This document shows positions 55,362 through 64,000 of a stretch of 64,000 bases of DNA, piece after piece. Position 1 is the stretch's first letter. Every line of letters begins with the position of its first letter. The notes under the pieces were generated by a model that was given only the letters and a program-made list of their open reading frames with translations, made no database searches and had not been told where the DNA came from. The stretch spans positions 1,364,001 to 1,428,000 of the forward strand of contig NC_079516.1 in the NCBI RefSeq assembly GCF_000801105.2, in the 5' to 3' direction. The position numbers and the translations under genes were made by a program. Origin of the DNA: Raphanus sativus. Lineage: Eukaryota > Streptophyta > Magnoliopsida > Brassicales > Brassicaceae.

Positions 55362-56417
55362 TCAAACATCCTTCACCTTCACATGAATCTCCGTCTTCTC
55401 CTCCTCCTCAACTGCAACCTCCTCCTTCTTCCTCTCCACAGACTGTGATCCAGTCATCCTCGCCAACAAAACAAAAGACATCCCTCCCACAACATTGTTC
55501 ACACACCTCAACACAAACACACTCGTCTTAAACACCACAGGCGGCATCGCCCTCGCAAGCAAGAACTCAACCCCGTTCAACGTCTGGTACCTCACGTTAG
55601 CGCTCACACCCATATGAGTCGCCCAAGTCAGCGAATTGAGCACCGTCGGCGGCGGTTTGTTGGGCGTCTCGAACCCCGGATCCATCTTCTTCCTCAGAAC
55701 AATCAACCCGTTAGAGATAGCCGTTCCGACAAGACCAGCAGCTAACCCCACAGTCGCAAAAACCATTCCTTTGTACACAAGAGTCCCGAAACGGTTCATT
55801 ACAGTGAATCCCCCCTGTTCGAACATATGCCCCGAAGGACAGTGCTTAAAGATTCCGGGTAAGCTCTGTGAGACACCAGCGGTGGCCGCGGTGGGAGCCA
55901 AGAGGTACATGAGCATGAAGTTGAGAATCGAACCCACGACGAGGGTTGAGAAGACGAAGTCTAGCTCGTTTAATCCGAAGTTGGGGCGCGACGCCATGTC
56001 TCCGAGGACGCATGCGGTGACTCCGACGAGCTCTTCCATGAGGACCTTGAAAGGGAACTGAGGATCTGCCGCGACTCGTGATCTCCATCCTTCGATGAAC
56101 ATACCTATCGGTCCCCATGATGAAGACGACGATGATCCTTCTTGCTCTTCTCCGTCGTCTCCTCCTCCTCCTCCGCTTCCACCGCCTGAGCCTGGATTAC
56201 CGAAGTTTCCGCCGCCGCCACCGCCTGCTGCGGCGCATGGGATTGCGAGGTTTGGAGAGGAGAAGTTGGTGTGGAGTGAGCAGACGGATCCGCTTCGTGG
56301 AAACGAGAGGATGATTCTTGGATCGCGAGAGAGGTTGATGGCTCTGGAAGGTGGAAGATTCGGATTCGGATTCGATTTCGCTGACAGATGAAGACGCGCG
56401 ATAGCATTAGTAGCCAT
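55362..56417 (-). CDS. RETICULATA-like plastid envelope protein (DUF3411)
   Basis: An intronless 351-residue protein. A Ser/Asn-rich N-terminus with transit-peptide character is followed by a Gly-rich linker (GGGGGGNFGNPGSGGGSGGGGG, about 63-85). The DUF3411 domain follows, with several hydrophobic segments (VGVTACVLGDMA, FSTLVVGSILNFMLMYLLA, GMVFATVGLAAGLVGTAISNGLIVL). The C-terminus is Glu/Lys-rich. The best candidates are At3g08640 or its tandem sister At3g08630 (RER genes); only one copy is present here. Family members are chloroplast envelope proteins whose loss causes pale interveinal tissue in some cases. Biochemical role unknown. Confidence 0.88.
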   Translation of the reverse strand: MATNAIARLHLSAKSNPNPNLPPSRAINLSRDPRIILSFPRSGSVCSLHTNFSSPNLAIPCAAAGGGGGGNFGNPGSGGGSGGGGGDDGEEQEGSSSSSSWGPIGMFIEGWRSRVAADPQFPFKVLMEELVGVTACVLGDMASRPNFGLNELDFVFSTLVVGSILNFMLMYLLAPTAATAGVSQSLPGIFKHCPSGHMFEQGGFTVMNRFGTLVYKGMVFATVGLAAGLVGTAISNGLIVLRKKMDPGFETPNKPPPTVLNSLTWATHMGVSANVRYQTLNGVEFLLARAMPPVVFKTSVFVLRCVNNVVGGMSFVLLARMTGSQSVERKKEEVAVEEEEKTEIHVKVKDV

Positions 56418-56900
56418 CTTCGGGTGATTGATTCTCTCGGAAAATTCGAATTTTTTTGTTCCTTTAGAATCTTATGATTGAAAACACGGCGGAGAGAGTG
56501 TTTGCAAACCTCATCTACCTTTTTTTAACAAAAACCCTACTTCTTCTTGTTGTTGTAATAAAAACTCAATCGGCACGTGCGAAATTTAAAGCAGCTCTCC
56601 ACGTGTCATAAGGCTCAACTACTTAACTTCACCTACATACAAAACCATGTTGCGCTTACCCCACCAAGTCACACCACCACCATTGTTGATTTTTTTTTCT
56701 TTTGTGTGGGATACACTTTTCTTTTGGAGATGACATATCATAGTGGATGTATTGGGCTTTAAAAGCCCAAAAGCCCATTTGTTTTGTCAATCGAGTGACT
56801 CAATTTGAGTCTGTGTTCTCAAACTCTCAAATCATTTGGTGAAGTTTGGATATTTGATAGAGAGAGAGAGCGAGGAGCAGAATCAAGAAGGAAGGAGAAG
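56418..56900. promoter_or_regulatory. bidirectional promoter between RETICULATA-like gene and MWFE
   Basis: A short head-to-head spacer of under 500 bp. It contains CACGTG-like (GGCACGTGCG, about 56571; CCACGTGTC, about 56600) and AAAGCCCA/AAGCCCAT sequences (about 56760-56778), the latter a site II-like or telo-box-associated type common for mitochondrial-protein genes. No ORF of note. Confidence 0.5.
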
Positions 56901-57206
56901 ATGTCGTTGGTGTGGCTAGAAGCGGCTCTGCCTCTGGGAATCATCGGAGGGATGCTCTGTATCATGGGCAATTCTCAGTACTACATCCACAAAGCTTATC
57001 ATGGCCGTGTATGACTTTTTCTTCCCCCTTTCTTTCTTTCATTTGGATCTCTCTGTCTCCGGATCCCGAATTTGAGTTTTTTTTTTTATGATTTTGAATT
57101 TTTGGGGATTGAGCAGCCGAAGCACATCGGGCACGATGAATGGGATGTTGCTATGGAGAGACGCGATAAGAAAGTCGTCGAGAAAGCCACATCTCCTTCC
57201 TCATGA
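56901..57206 (+). CDS. NADH dehydrogenase complex I MWFE subunit (NDUFA1-like)
   Basis: Two exons, 56901-57008 and 57117-57206, encode 65 residues. The N-terminal hydrophobic segment (LEAALPLGIIGGMLCIMG) anchors it in the inner mitochondrial membrane; the hydrophilic tail has KHIGHDEWDVAMERRDKK. This is the plant MWFE accessory subunit, required for complex I assembly. It matches At3g08610 in position, exon structure and length. Confidence 0.93.
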
Positions 57207-58818
57207 TCAGGTCTGTTTTGTTTTTTCCTATAAGCTTTTAGTGTGTCAGGTTTGAATGTGTGTTGTCTTAAACTGAAAAGCTCTCTGTCGAGGAATGACT
57301 GTGATTCTGGTTAATTGATGATGACATTGCTCTTCTTATTTTCTTCTATAAAGCTGTAGGGCAGAGATTTTTTTTTTCTTTGTTATCGATGTAAATCTGA
57401 GTGATATGTTGATGTTATGTAGGGGCTTAGTGTGGTCCACAAATAAAAGGATACTCCAGAATTGAGAAGAAGAAGAAGCCGGAGAATCTAATTCTGTTGT
57501 TGCTGTTTGATTCTGTTTTCAAAAATTTAACAACCTTAATGACATTTGGTCGATAACTCGACTCTTTTTTTTGTGCTTGTTGTTAAGTTGCATGACATTT
57601 GGTTTACAACTACACTTCTTGCTGTGTGAATGTATTATGAATATCTCGAAAAATTGGCTCTCACCAAGAACTTCTGTGTGGATAGAATCCAATCCATCTT
57701 CAGTGTGTGTTTGTTAGGGGTAGGATCTTATACTGTACAGTGTGTATTGGTTGTTAGATTAAGAATAGGGGGAGATTGTGAAGATACTTGAGTGTCCATT
57801 GAAGCTTGTGTGATGATGAATCACATGGTTTTATGACTGGCTAATTAATAATGGTGGATGATGAATGAGGTCGGTGAAAGCCTTTGTTTTTTGCTTGCTG
57901 GGGGTCCCCTCGCTATGTCCCCTTTCAAGTGGCCTTTATTATCCTTTACTCCTTCAAAATGAAGCTTATAGCTACAACAAACACCACTGCTACTACTACC
58001 TTTAGAAGTGGGTTTCCAAATATCTGATGCAGTACTACAGGTTGAACACTTGATTCCCAGCGCTGTACTTTATGGAAGAACCTTCATCAGTATCATATAT
58101 GGGGGGACATGTACTGCCCTGTGAAGGTAGATTGTAAATAAGCATCTTATAAAAAAACATTAAATATGCATGGGATAAGCATTTCGTTTAAGAAAAACGT
58201 GGACAAAATACTCTCAACTTTGGATCAAACGCAACAGAGCAGTAACTCCAGATTCCCTATGTAGTGGTTGCCGCAGACTGAGCTGCAGCTTCGGGACTTG
58301 CATAAGCAGAAAAACTGGAAACTGGCGAGCAGCTAAGTGGATATTGCATCGCTTGATTCTTGTATCTCTAGGCTTCTTCCCTTTATTTTATCTCGGATAT
58401 CAAGTATTCTTGCCAGGTGAACAAGTATGCAGCTAAAAGGAGCAAACAAAGCGGAAGAAGTACTACTAAGGGATGGTGGCACATGACTTCCTGTATAGAT
58501 TTTTGGAGTCCATTTCCAGGGCCAGGGGTCAACTCACCTCCCATACTAGCACAATTGTTGAGGGACTTACAATTGGAACCCCTGCTGCTACGTGCATGGC
58601 ACCACTGTCCGTTATGATAGCATCAGCAGCAGCAATATTATTATATTAGTCCTTCGTAACATATAAAATAATCAATCTGTGTTTATACTCTTTTAGATAC
58701 AAAAGAAAAACTTGTAATGAAACCGGATAGTATAGATAGAATCAAAGTAAAGACTAAGAAAAATATATTATAAGAAAATCATAGAGAGTTGGCAATTAAG
58801 AGTAGAAAAGAAAAATTG
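57207..58818. other. MWFE 3' region and spacer
   Basis: 57207-57480 appears to contain a further spliced 3' UTR (TCAG|GTCTG after the stop, later TATGTAG|GGGC). The rest is a spacer without recognisable genes. The frame at 58417-58617 matches nothing known to me. GAAGCTTATAGCTACAACAAACAC (57961) recurs at 60911. Confidence 0.45.
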
Positions 58819-60725
58819 TTACAAAGAGATTTGACTATCAATGTGATTCGGGAAAGCATAGAGCGCATAAGTTCGGTGTATTTCTTCATTACGGACGGAC
58901 ATCTCAAATTCAAATCTTCTCCAGCTGTTTCTCACCGGATCACACAATAAAACATAAAACAATCGGCTATCCCTTTTCGGCACGTAAATAAACTCACCAG
59001 CATGAGTGGAACCCGTTAGTTTGAAACCCCGACCAAAGTCAGCAGAAGGTGAAAGTAACTCTTGTTCCACCGACCATATCTGTTTCTGTGCATCCTCCAA
59101 AATCCAGAACCTTCTATCATCCCAAGCATCAAAACAAGCTAACCATCCCTTATATGTTACCAGCTTCCGACAATACTTGGGAGGTACTCCTATCATATCA
59201 AACTTTTCAGATCTAACATCGAAACTCATTACAACTGTACCATAGTTCGCTTTCGCTAGATAATATATCACACCCTCGATGCATCGCCCATACGCATCAC
59301 TGGCGGGACGATGCTTACGATTAGCTCTGAGCCTCTGACCGTTCTCCATGATTCTTCTCGAGATGATCCCAACGTAAAAACTCGGCACACGTAACAAGTC
59401 CTTTTAAAGGGAACGCACACTACTTTGTGTTTACCTTCGACGGGATCATATCCTAACAACAGTGTCGACCTCTTCCAGTCCTTGCAGGGCTCTGGTATCT
59501 TTGGTAACCTTACGAAACTCCTAGTGCTAGGGCTCCAGACTATAGGCTTTATTAATTCAAAGCAGATCAAACCGTGGACTGATTCGGTAGATATGCAGTG
59601 AACAAAATTTACTGGGAGTTTCGTCTAGGGATGTGTAAACGGGTCAGAAGCCCGCGGGCCTAACGGGCAATTTCTAAACGGGCGGCGCCCGTACCCGTTT
59701 AATTCTATATAAAGTCATAACGGGCTCATACGGGGTCGGCCCGCTAAGAGTGTTTGTTAAACGGGTTTACCCGCGAATAAAAGGGTACCCGTTTATTTTT
59801 ATATTTTTCCAGAATATACGCGTATTCCTTTTGATTTTCAGAATATACGAATCTTGCCGTCAGTTTTTAACTTCTTCTAAGCTCTATGTCTATGAAATTC
59901 AGAAACATATGATATGAATCAAATTTGAGAAACAATATCGTGGGTCTCTTCGTTTTCTTCACTAAGAGAAAGTAAGCATCTCTTTTCAGCTTTCTGATTT
60001 TGATTCTGGGTTGCAGGCTGCTTTGATACAGAGCCATCGACATCGATCGGCCACCTCCTGCCAAGGACACGGTGCCATCTCAGTCTCTCGATCAAAATCA
60101 TTCCTTTTTCTCTAGTTTAGGGAATAAATTACTCTTTCTTATGTTTTGGTTTAGTATATTTTCAGATAACGAGGAGATGGAGATTAAAAAAGGAGGATGA
60201 AGTAAACCTTAAGTAATTTCAGATATTATGTTTCAGATCCTGATTTGTTTTCTCGGATTGAATCGTATCTTCAGTAGATATTGAATTCTTCCTATTTCAT
60301 TAAAACTCTCACAGAATATAAATAATAGCAAAAAGAAATAAAAAATACTTTAAAACTCTCACATAATATAAATAATAGCAAAAAGAAATAAAAAAATAAA
60401 CGGGCCACGGGTCTAAACGGGTACTTCCAAGTTAAACGGGCTCGTGGCTAAATGGGCTTTATCGGATTCGTGGTTAAACGGGCGTAAGGTTAACGGGCTG
60501 TAAACGGGGCGGGCCCAAACGGGCAGGGTTTAAACGGGCTCGGGTAGCCCGTTTTAACATCCCTAGTTTCGTCTCATGTTGATGATCGAAAGACAGAGAA
60601 GTAGAGTAGGACCAGCTGTTGGAGTTCTGATGAGTGTGCTGTGGAATAGAGGAAACAAACAATTCGTCATCTTTTTGGAAACAAAGAAGAAGGCGCGCCC
60701 GTGCCCGTGGGAAAGATGGGTCGGA
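58819..60725 (-). pseudogene. F-box protein (FBA type 3) pseudogene split by hAT element
   Basis: Minus-strand fragments form an F-box-associated protein. ARLLLCFQKDDELFVSS and the following part up to HQHETKL lie right of a hAT insertion (60725-60574). VNFVHCISTESVHGLICFE through PFKRTCYVCRVFTLGSS lie left of it (59617-59370). A frameshift near 59300 leads to AYGRCIEGVIYYLAKANYG through WSVEQELLSPSADFGRGF (59310-58819). The repeat-like VWSPSTRSFVRLPKIP and DPVRNSWRRFEFE are FBA_3 motifs. The N-terminal F-box itself is lost at a 39-base poly(T) tract (60731-60769). Such proteins recruit substrates to SCF ubiquitin ligases, but this one is dead by insertion, frameshift and truncation. Confidence 0.85.
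59626..60565. mobile_element. non-autonomous hAT element
   Basis: Ends read TAGGGATGTGTAAACGGG and CCCGTTTTAACATCCCTA, imperfect terminal inverted repeats. GTTTCGTC at 59618-59625 and 60566-60573 is the 8-bp target duplication typical of hAT elements. Both ends carry many subterminal AAACGGGC motifs in mixed orientation, likely transposase-binding repeats. A 48-bp unit is tandemly doubled inside (about 60300-60345 and 60348-60395). At 940 bp it has no transposase; a minus frame (59867-60070) is not recognisable. It interrupts the F-box gene. Confidence 0.93.
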
Positions 60726-60727
60726 GG

Positions 60728-60730
<3 letters not shown>

Positions 60731-60769
<39 letters not shown>
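60731..60769. repeat. 39-base poly(T) tract
   Basis: A perfect run of 39 T on the plus strand (poly(A) on the minus strand), exactly at the point where the F-box pseudogene loses its N-terminus. It may be the A-tail of a retroposed sequence lying to its right, or a slippage tract; length in the assembly could be inexact. Confidence 0.9.
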
Positions 60770-60771
<2 letters not shown>

Positions 60772-60773
60772 GA

Positions 60774-61163
60774 TATTACTTAGTTCTTTGTCTGTTTAAA
60801 GGCTTCAGGGAACTTGCTACTCTGAGGTGGAAAAGTAAAGTTCTTTAGGAGCAATGCATGTTATGTTGAGTTTTGTATGCTTGATAGATTGTACTAGGCT
60901 CTTCAAATTGAAGCTTATAGCTACAACAAACACACTACTACTACCTTTTTTGAAGAATGCTAAACTCAAAGTTGAATATATGGCAAAAACAAGTATATAT
61001 TATATATCCACACTATAATCAACTCCAAATTTTAGGGGAAAATACATCCAAAAAATCATACAAACCGGCCTTTTCTTCACTTATCCTCCTCAAGCTAGCT
61101 ACACAGCACTATCACTCGGTAAGGAGGAGGAAGTAAAGGTTATCAGCTCGATGCTAAAATCTG
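60774..61163. other. spacer and KOBITO1 3' UTR
   Basis: 60902-60950 is a near copy of 57953-58002 (CTTCAAA.TGAAGCTTATAGC to CTACTACTACCTTT), so the F-box pseudogene block is bracketed by direct repeats of about 50 bp. The rest is the 3' flank of KOBITO1. Confidence 0.6.
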
Positions 61164-63848
61164 TTAATCCTCTGTGACAAATCTAGCGTGCTCCATCCCA
61201 GGAGGTGATAAAGGAGGGATAGCTGATTCAGTTCCTAGAAGGTGCCTTGCTGAGACGCCCTGAGACTCCTTTTCCTTTGAAGGAAGGGAATCAGATGAAG
61301 AGTTGCTTTTGTTCATTGATGCTAAGAACTGTTTCTTTGAAAGATTTGTTGAAGCTGATGAGACAACCGAGCTGAACACACCAGACTCTTTCAATGCTTG
61401 TATAACAACCTGCATTCATAAGACCAAAAGGTTATTTGACACTCCAAAACTCTTGTGTCTGAAAATTTCTGTAATGAGTTGATGAGTAGTTTCTTACCAT
61501 TGGTGAATAAATGCGAGTCAGAATACCCTTCCTAAGGAGTTTCATCTTCACCTCTTTGTCTCCCCACACAACATGTTCACGGTACCTAAACAGGACACAG
61601 GTTACTCTTGTATCAAAAACACTCCTTGTTCAAAGAGTATAAAAACTTCTCAACCATGAACAAGAAAAAGAATGCAGTTATGAGGCTAAGGCTCTTCTTC
61701 TTACCAGCTTATCATTTCATCTTCAGTTGCTGTTGACGCAATTATAAATGCCTACAAAATTGTTTCATCATCCAGACGACATCGTAAAACAGTACGTGGG
61801 ATTGAACCACATTAAGAAATGATGACTTTGAGGAATTGAAAAGAGATGTTAAAGAAAAGATGCTTACAGATCTATCGAAATCCAACATAAAGCATCTTTT
61901 CACGTCTTCTTTTGTAGGCTTGCAGCCACATCGGTCACGCCTGGATGTTAGGTCAGAGAACTTGGCATATGTGTAGTGTAAGACAGCAGCCTCCTCCAGT
62001 TTTATCTCACTGCCAATAAATAACAAATTAATATTTCTAAAACATGATTTGAGCCGTAACTACAATCCACTAGTTACAGACTAAAACAAAAGTCTTATCA
62101 TGTTCCTCAACTCAACCAATATAATTTACTTATGCTTGAATAGTATGATCAACGTACTTGGGAGTTTTCATGTAATTATGCCATCTGTGTGCTCCATTTG
62201 GTCGGAGGTGGTCTTGAACCCGAGCAACTGATTTGCCGTTTCCATAAGTCAAGAAGTAGTTTGGATTGTTTCGGGTTGCTTCTTTGTACATTCCAAAATA
62301 TGTATCTTTTGGAAGATGGTCATAGTTCTTTTTAAACATTGACACCTGAATGCATCATACAAAAACAAAAAGAATATAAACGTTGACACCACAACTCTTC
62401 AATTTAGTTGAGTATCTTTGAGATTAAAAAGGAGAAAGAAGCTGAGTTATACCTCTGTGAAAGGATCCTTGATATCATCTCTTTCTACGCTGCTTTCCTA
62501 AACAACAACAAAACCCAAAACAATACTTCATATTAAGGCCCTGATCCTATAAGGCGCTCTAACAGTCACCAAACTAAGCTTAAATAAGCGATGCAAGAAA
62601 TGTTTTGACTCACATAATTTGGGAAAATAACCATATCCACATTTGGAGGAACATCAAGAAGCAACCGTCTCAACGAGTACTCACGAGCACCTGCTGGGTA
62701 TATCAGCTCATCTGTATCAAGATGAAGTATCCATTCCATGCCCGCATCCTGATATATTTAATAAGAACAAAACAAAAGTGATTAGAACATGAGACCTGAA
62801 CAAAAATCAACCAAAAAAAATTACTTACCCTTGCCATGACAATAGCCATTTCCATGTTGAGAGATTGCTTAACAAACAACTCGTAATTGCATGGCTTGTA
62901 AAAGAACGAAGATAGCCACGTCTCATTCCAAATCCGACTGATGAAGCAAAAAAACAAAATTGGTCAGTAGTAGTAGATGATACAACATTGCTACAATCTC
63001 CAGAACAGAGAAAGACAAAAATACAGTCTACTAACCTCTTTGCCTGCTTCTCCTCTAGATCTTTTGTCCTGTATATCACCTTAACCCCCTGTAAGAGACA
63101 ACAGACTACGTTTAGTTTACGGAGAATCACTTACCTCAACACACATTTGATACCTACAAGACTAAAGAGCTAGAGGCATACATCTAAAACTAGGAGATTA
63201 GTTAAACTCACAGGAATAGACTCGAGCACTTTAGAGATGGCGGGCGTAGCAGCTTTCCCTTCAACGAAAAGGAAAAAAGTGGAGACGCCAAGAACCTTAT
63301 GGTAGAACATCCACGGCAAAATCTGATCCAATCCTGCTGATGTGCTAGTCGTTATACATATCTGCATCAAATTAACAATGCCCCAAATCATAAAGGTAAC
63401 AACTTTACAAAACCCAAAATACAAGATCTGATTGAAAGCAGAGGACTTTATAACGAATTATATATACCTTAGGCTTTAAGTTAGAATCAACACCGAACTT
63501 CCAATCACCGTAGTAAGGAAACGAAGGGGAAGAGCTTCTAGCTAGATTCGAGCAGTCTGATGATGAGGACTGGTGAGCTTTCGGGGAGACGGATGAAACA
63601 GTCTCCATCCCCGGAAACACCTCGTGGTTGAGATCGGAGCCGACGCTTCCAGGGACTGAGGTCGAGGAGGCGATGGAAGCGGAGGCGGGATCGGCGAGGC
63701 CGCCGCCTCGCCATTGGAGGACGAAGGCGAGGCAGGCGAGGGAGACTGGGAGGAGAGTCAATAGAAGGAGAAGCCTTGAGACGAAAGAGTTGCTTGAGGA
63801 AGAGGAGGAGGAAGAAGAGATTAGGGGAGCTCGGTGCATCGATTTCAT
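61164..63848 (-). CDS. KOB1: KOBITO1/ELD1/ABI8 glycosyltransferase-like protein
   Basis: Eleven minus-strand exons: 63848-63468, 63361-63212, 63088-63036, 62937-62829, 62748-62614, 62497-62453, 62345-62158, 62009-61868, 61751-61705, 61585-61498 and 61409-61164. They sum to 1584 nt and 527 residues with all phases consistent. A type II membrane anchor (about 21-45; [20 protein letters not shown]) precedes a Ser-rich stem and a luminal glycosyltransferase-like domain with the acidic motif [11 protein letters not shown] (about residues 237-247). KOB1 is required for cellulose deposition and cell elongation, and for ABA-dependent stomatal patterning and plasmodesmatal control. Its exact substrate is unsettled. 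The match is to At3g08550 by sequence and position. Confidence 0.95.
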
Positions 63849-64000
63849 GGTGAATTTGAGATGAGAACAAATCTGATTCTGAGATCTAATCTATTTAAAA
63901 AAAAAAAAGAAACTGAAGGCTTTTAATAAATCTCAGATCATCTCTCTGTTCTTGAGAGATTTTCTTCTATTTAGTTTAGTTTCTTATGTTGTCCACGTGA
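63849..64000 (-). promoter_or_regulatory. KOBITO1 5' leader and proximal promoter
   Basis: Pyrimidine/AT-rich leader on the minus strand ending at the window edge; no further gene is visible. A CCACGTGA sequence lies at the last bases. Confidence 0.5.

Noticed and set aside
56095..56391. 98-codon and other overlapping frames across the Gly-rich part of the RETICULATA-like gene
   Set aside because: They arise from the GC-rich repeat-like linker in other frames; only the 351-residue frame has family similarity.
58417..58617. 66-codon frame between MWFE and the F-box pseudogene
   Set aside because: I compared it with KH-domain and other genes expected in this interval (At3g08620, At3g08600) and saw no match on either strand.

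Overview
The window is nuclear DNA of a crucifer, most likely Brassica or a close relative (Raphanus/Sinapis type). Genes have short GT-AG introns and AT-rich spacers, and the TRIM, Cassandra, Helitron and hAT insertions are of types known in Brassicaceae. Recognisable genes follow, in inverted order, the gene order I recall for Arabidopsis chromosome 3 from about At3g08910 to At3g08550: DnaJ, SPC24/MUN, LecRK-VI.1, RAPTOR1 (remnant only), TOL8, S6K1, S6K2, UBC11, an LRR receptor kinase, a ZIP transporter, a RETICULATA-like protein, complex I MWFE and KOBITO1. Many Arabidopsis neighbours are absent, as expected of a fractionated copy of a triplicated genome. Assignments rest on recalled family sequences; no database search was run.

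Layout. 0-1.3 kb: LTR-retroelement remnant. 1.7-5.2 kb: DnaJ co-chaperone (+) and kinetochore SPC24 (-); the latter has a predicted AT-AC intron and a U12-type intron. 5.2-8.5 kb: AT-rich spacer with internal duplications. 8.5-10.6 kb: intronless lectin receptor kinase. 10.8-12.7 kb: a Pack-type element carrying fragments of an aldo-keto reductase and of chloroplast SRP54. 12.7-16.3 kb: spacer with a duplicated block and one small ORF. 16.3-17.0 kb: tandem TRIM (three LTRs, two internal regions). 17.3-18.1 kb: RAPTOR1 WD40 pseudogene. 19.2-22.3 kb: TOL8 (VHS-GAT). 22.7-27.4 kb: young intact Ty1/copia element with identical LTRs. 28.1-28.9 kb: intact Cassandra TRIM with 5S-rRNA-like LTRs. 32.3-37.3 kb: tandem S6 kinases, each preceded by an upstream ORF. 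38.6-42.4 kb: UBC and LRR receptor-like (pseudo)kinase. 46.0-47.9 kb: ZIP transporter. 48.1-53.7 kb: an inserted block with a CTU2 pseudogene and a Helitron. 53.7-55.3 kb: duplicated 3' ends and a poly(A) retroposon. 55.4-57.2 kb: RETICULATA-like gene and MWFE. 58.8-60.7 kb: F-box pseudogene split by a hAT element. 61.2-63.8 kb: KOBITO1.

The genes are independently transcribed, but one theme recurs. Two S6 kinases, which are TOR substrates, lie about 14 kb from the ruined C-terminus of RAPTOR1, the TOR scaffold that recruits S6K. The second S6K has lost the hydrophobic-motif threonine that TOR phosphorylates. Both S6K leaders carry a related short upstream ORF, which could link S6K synthesis to TOR-dependent reinitiation.
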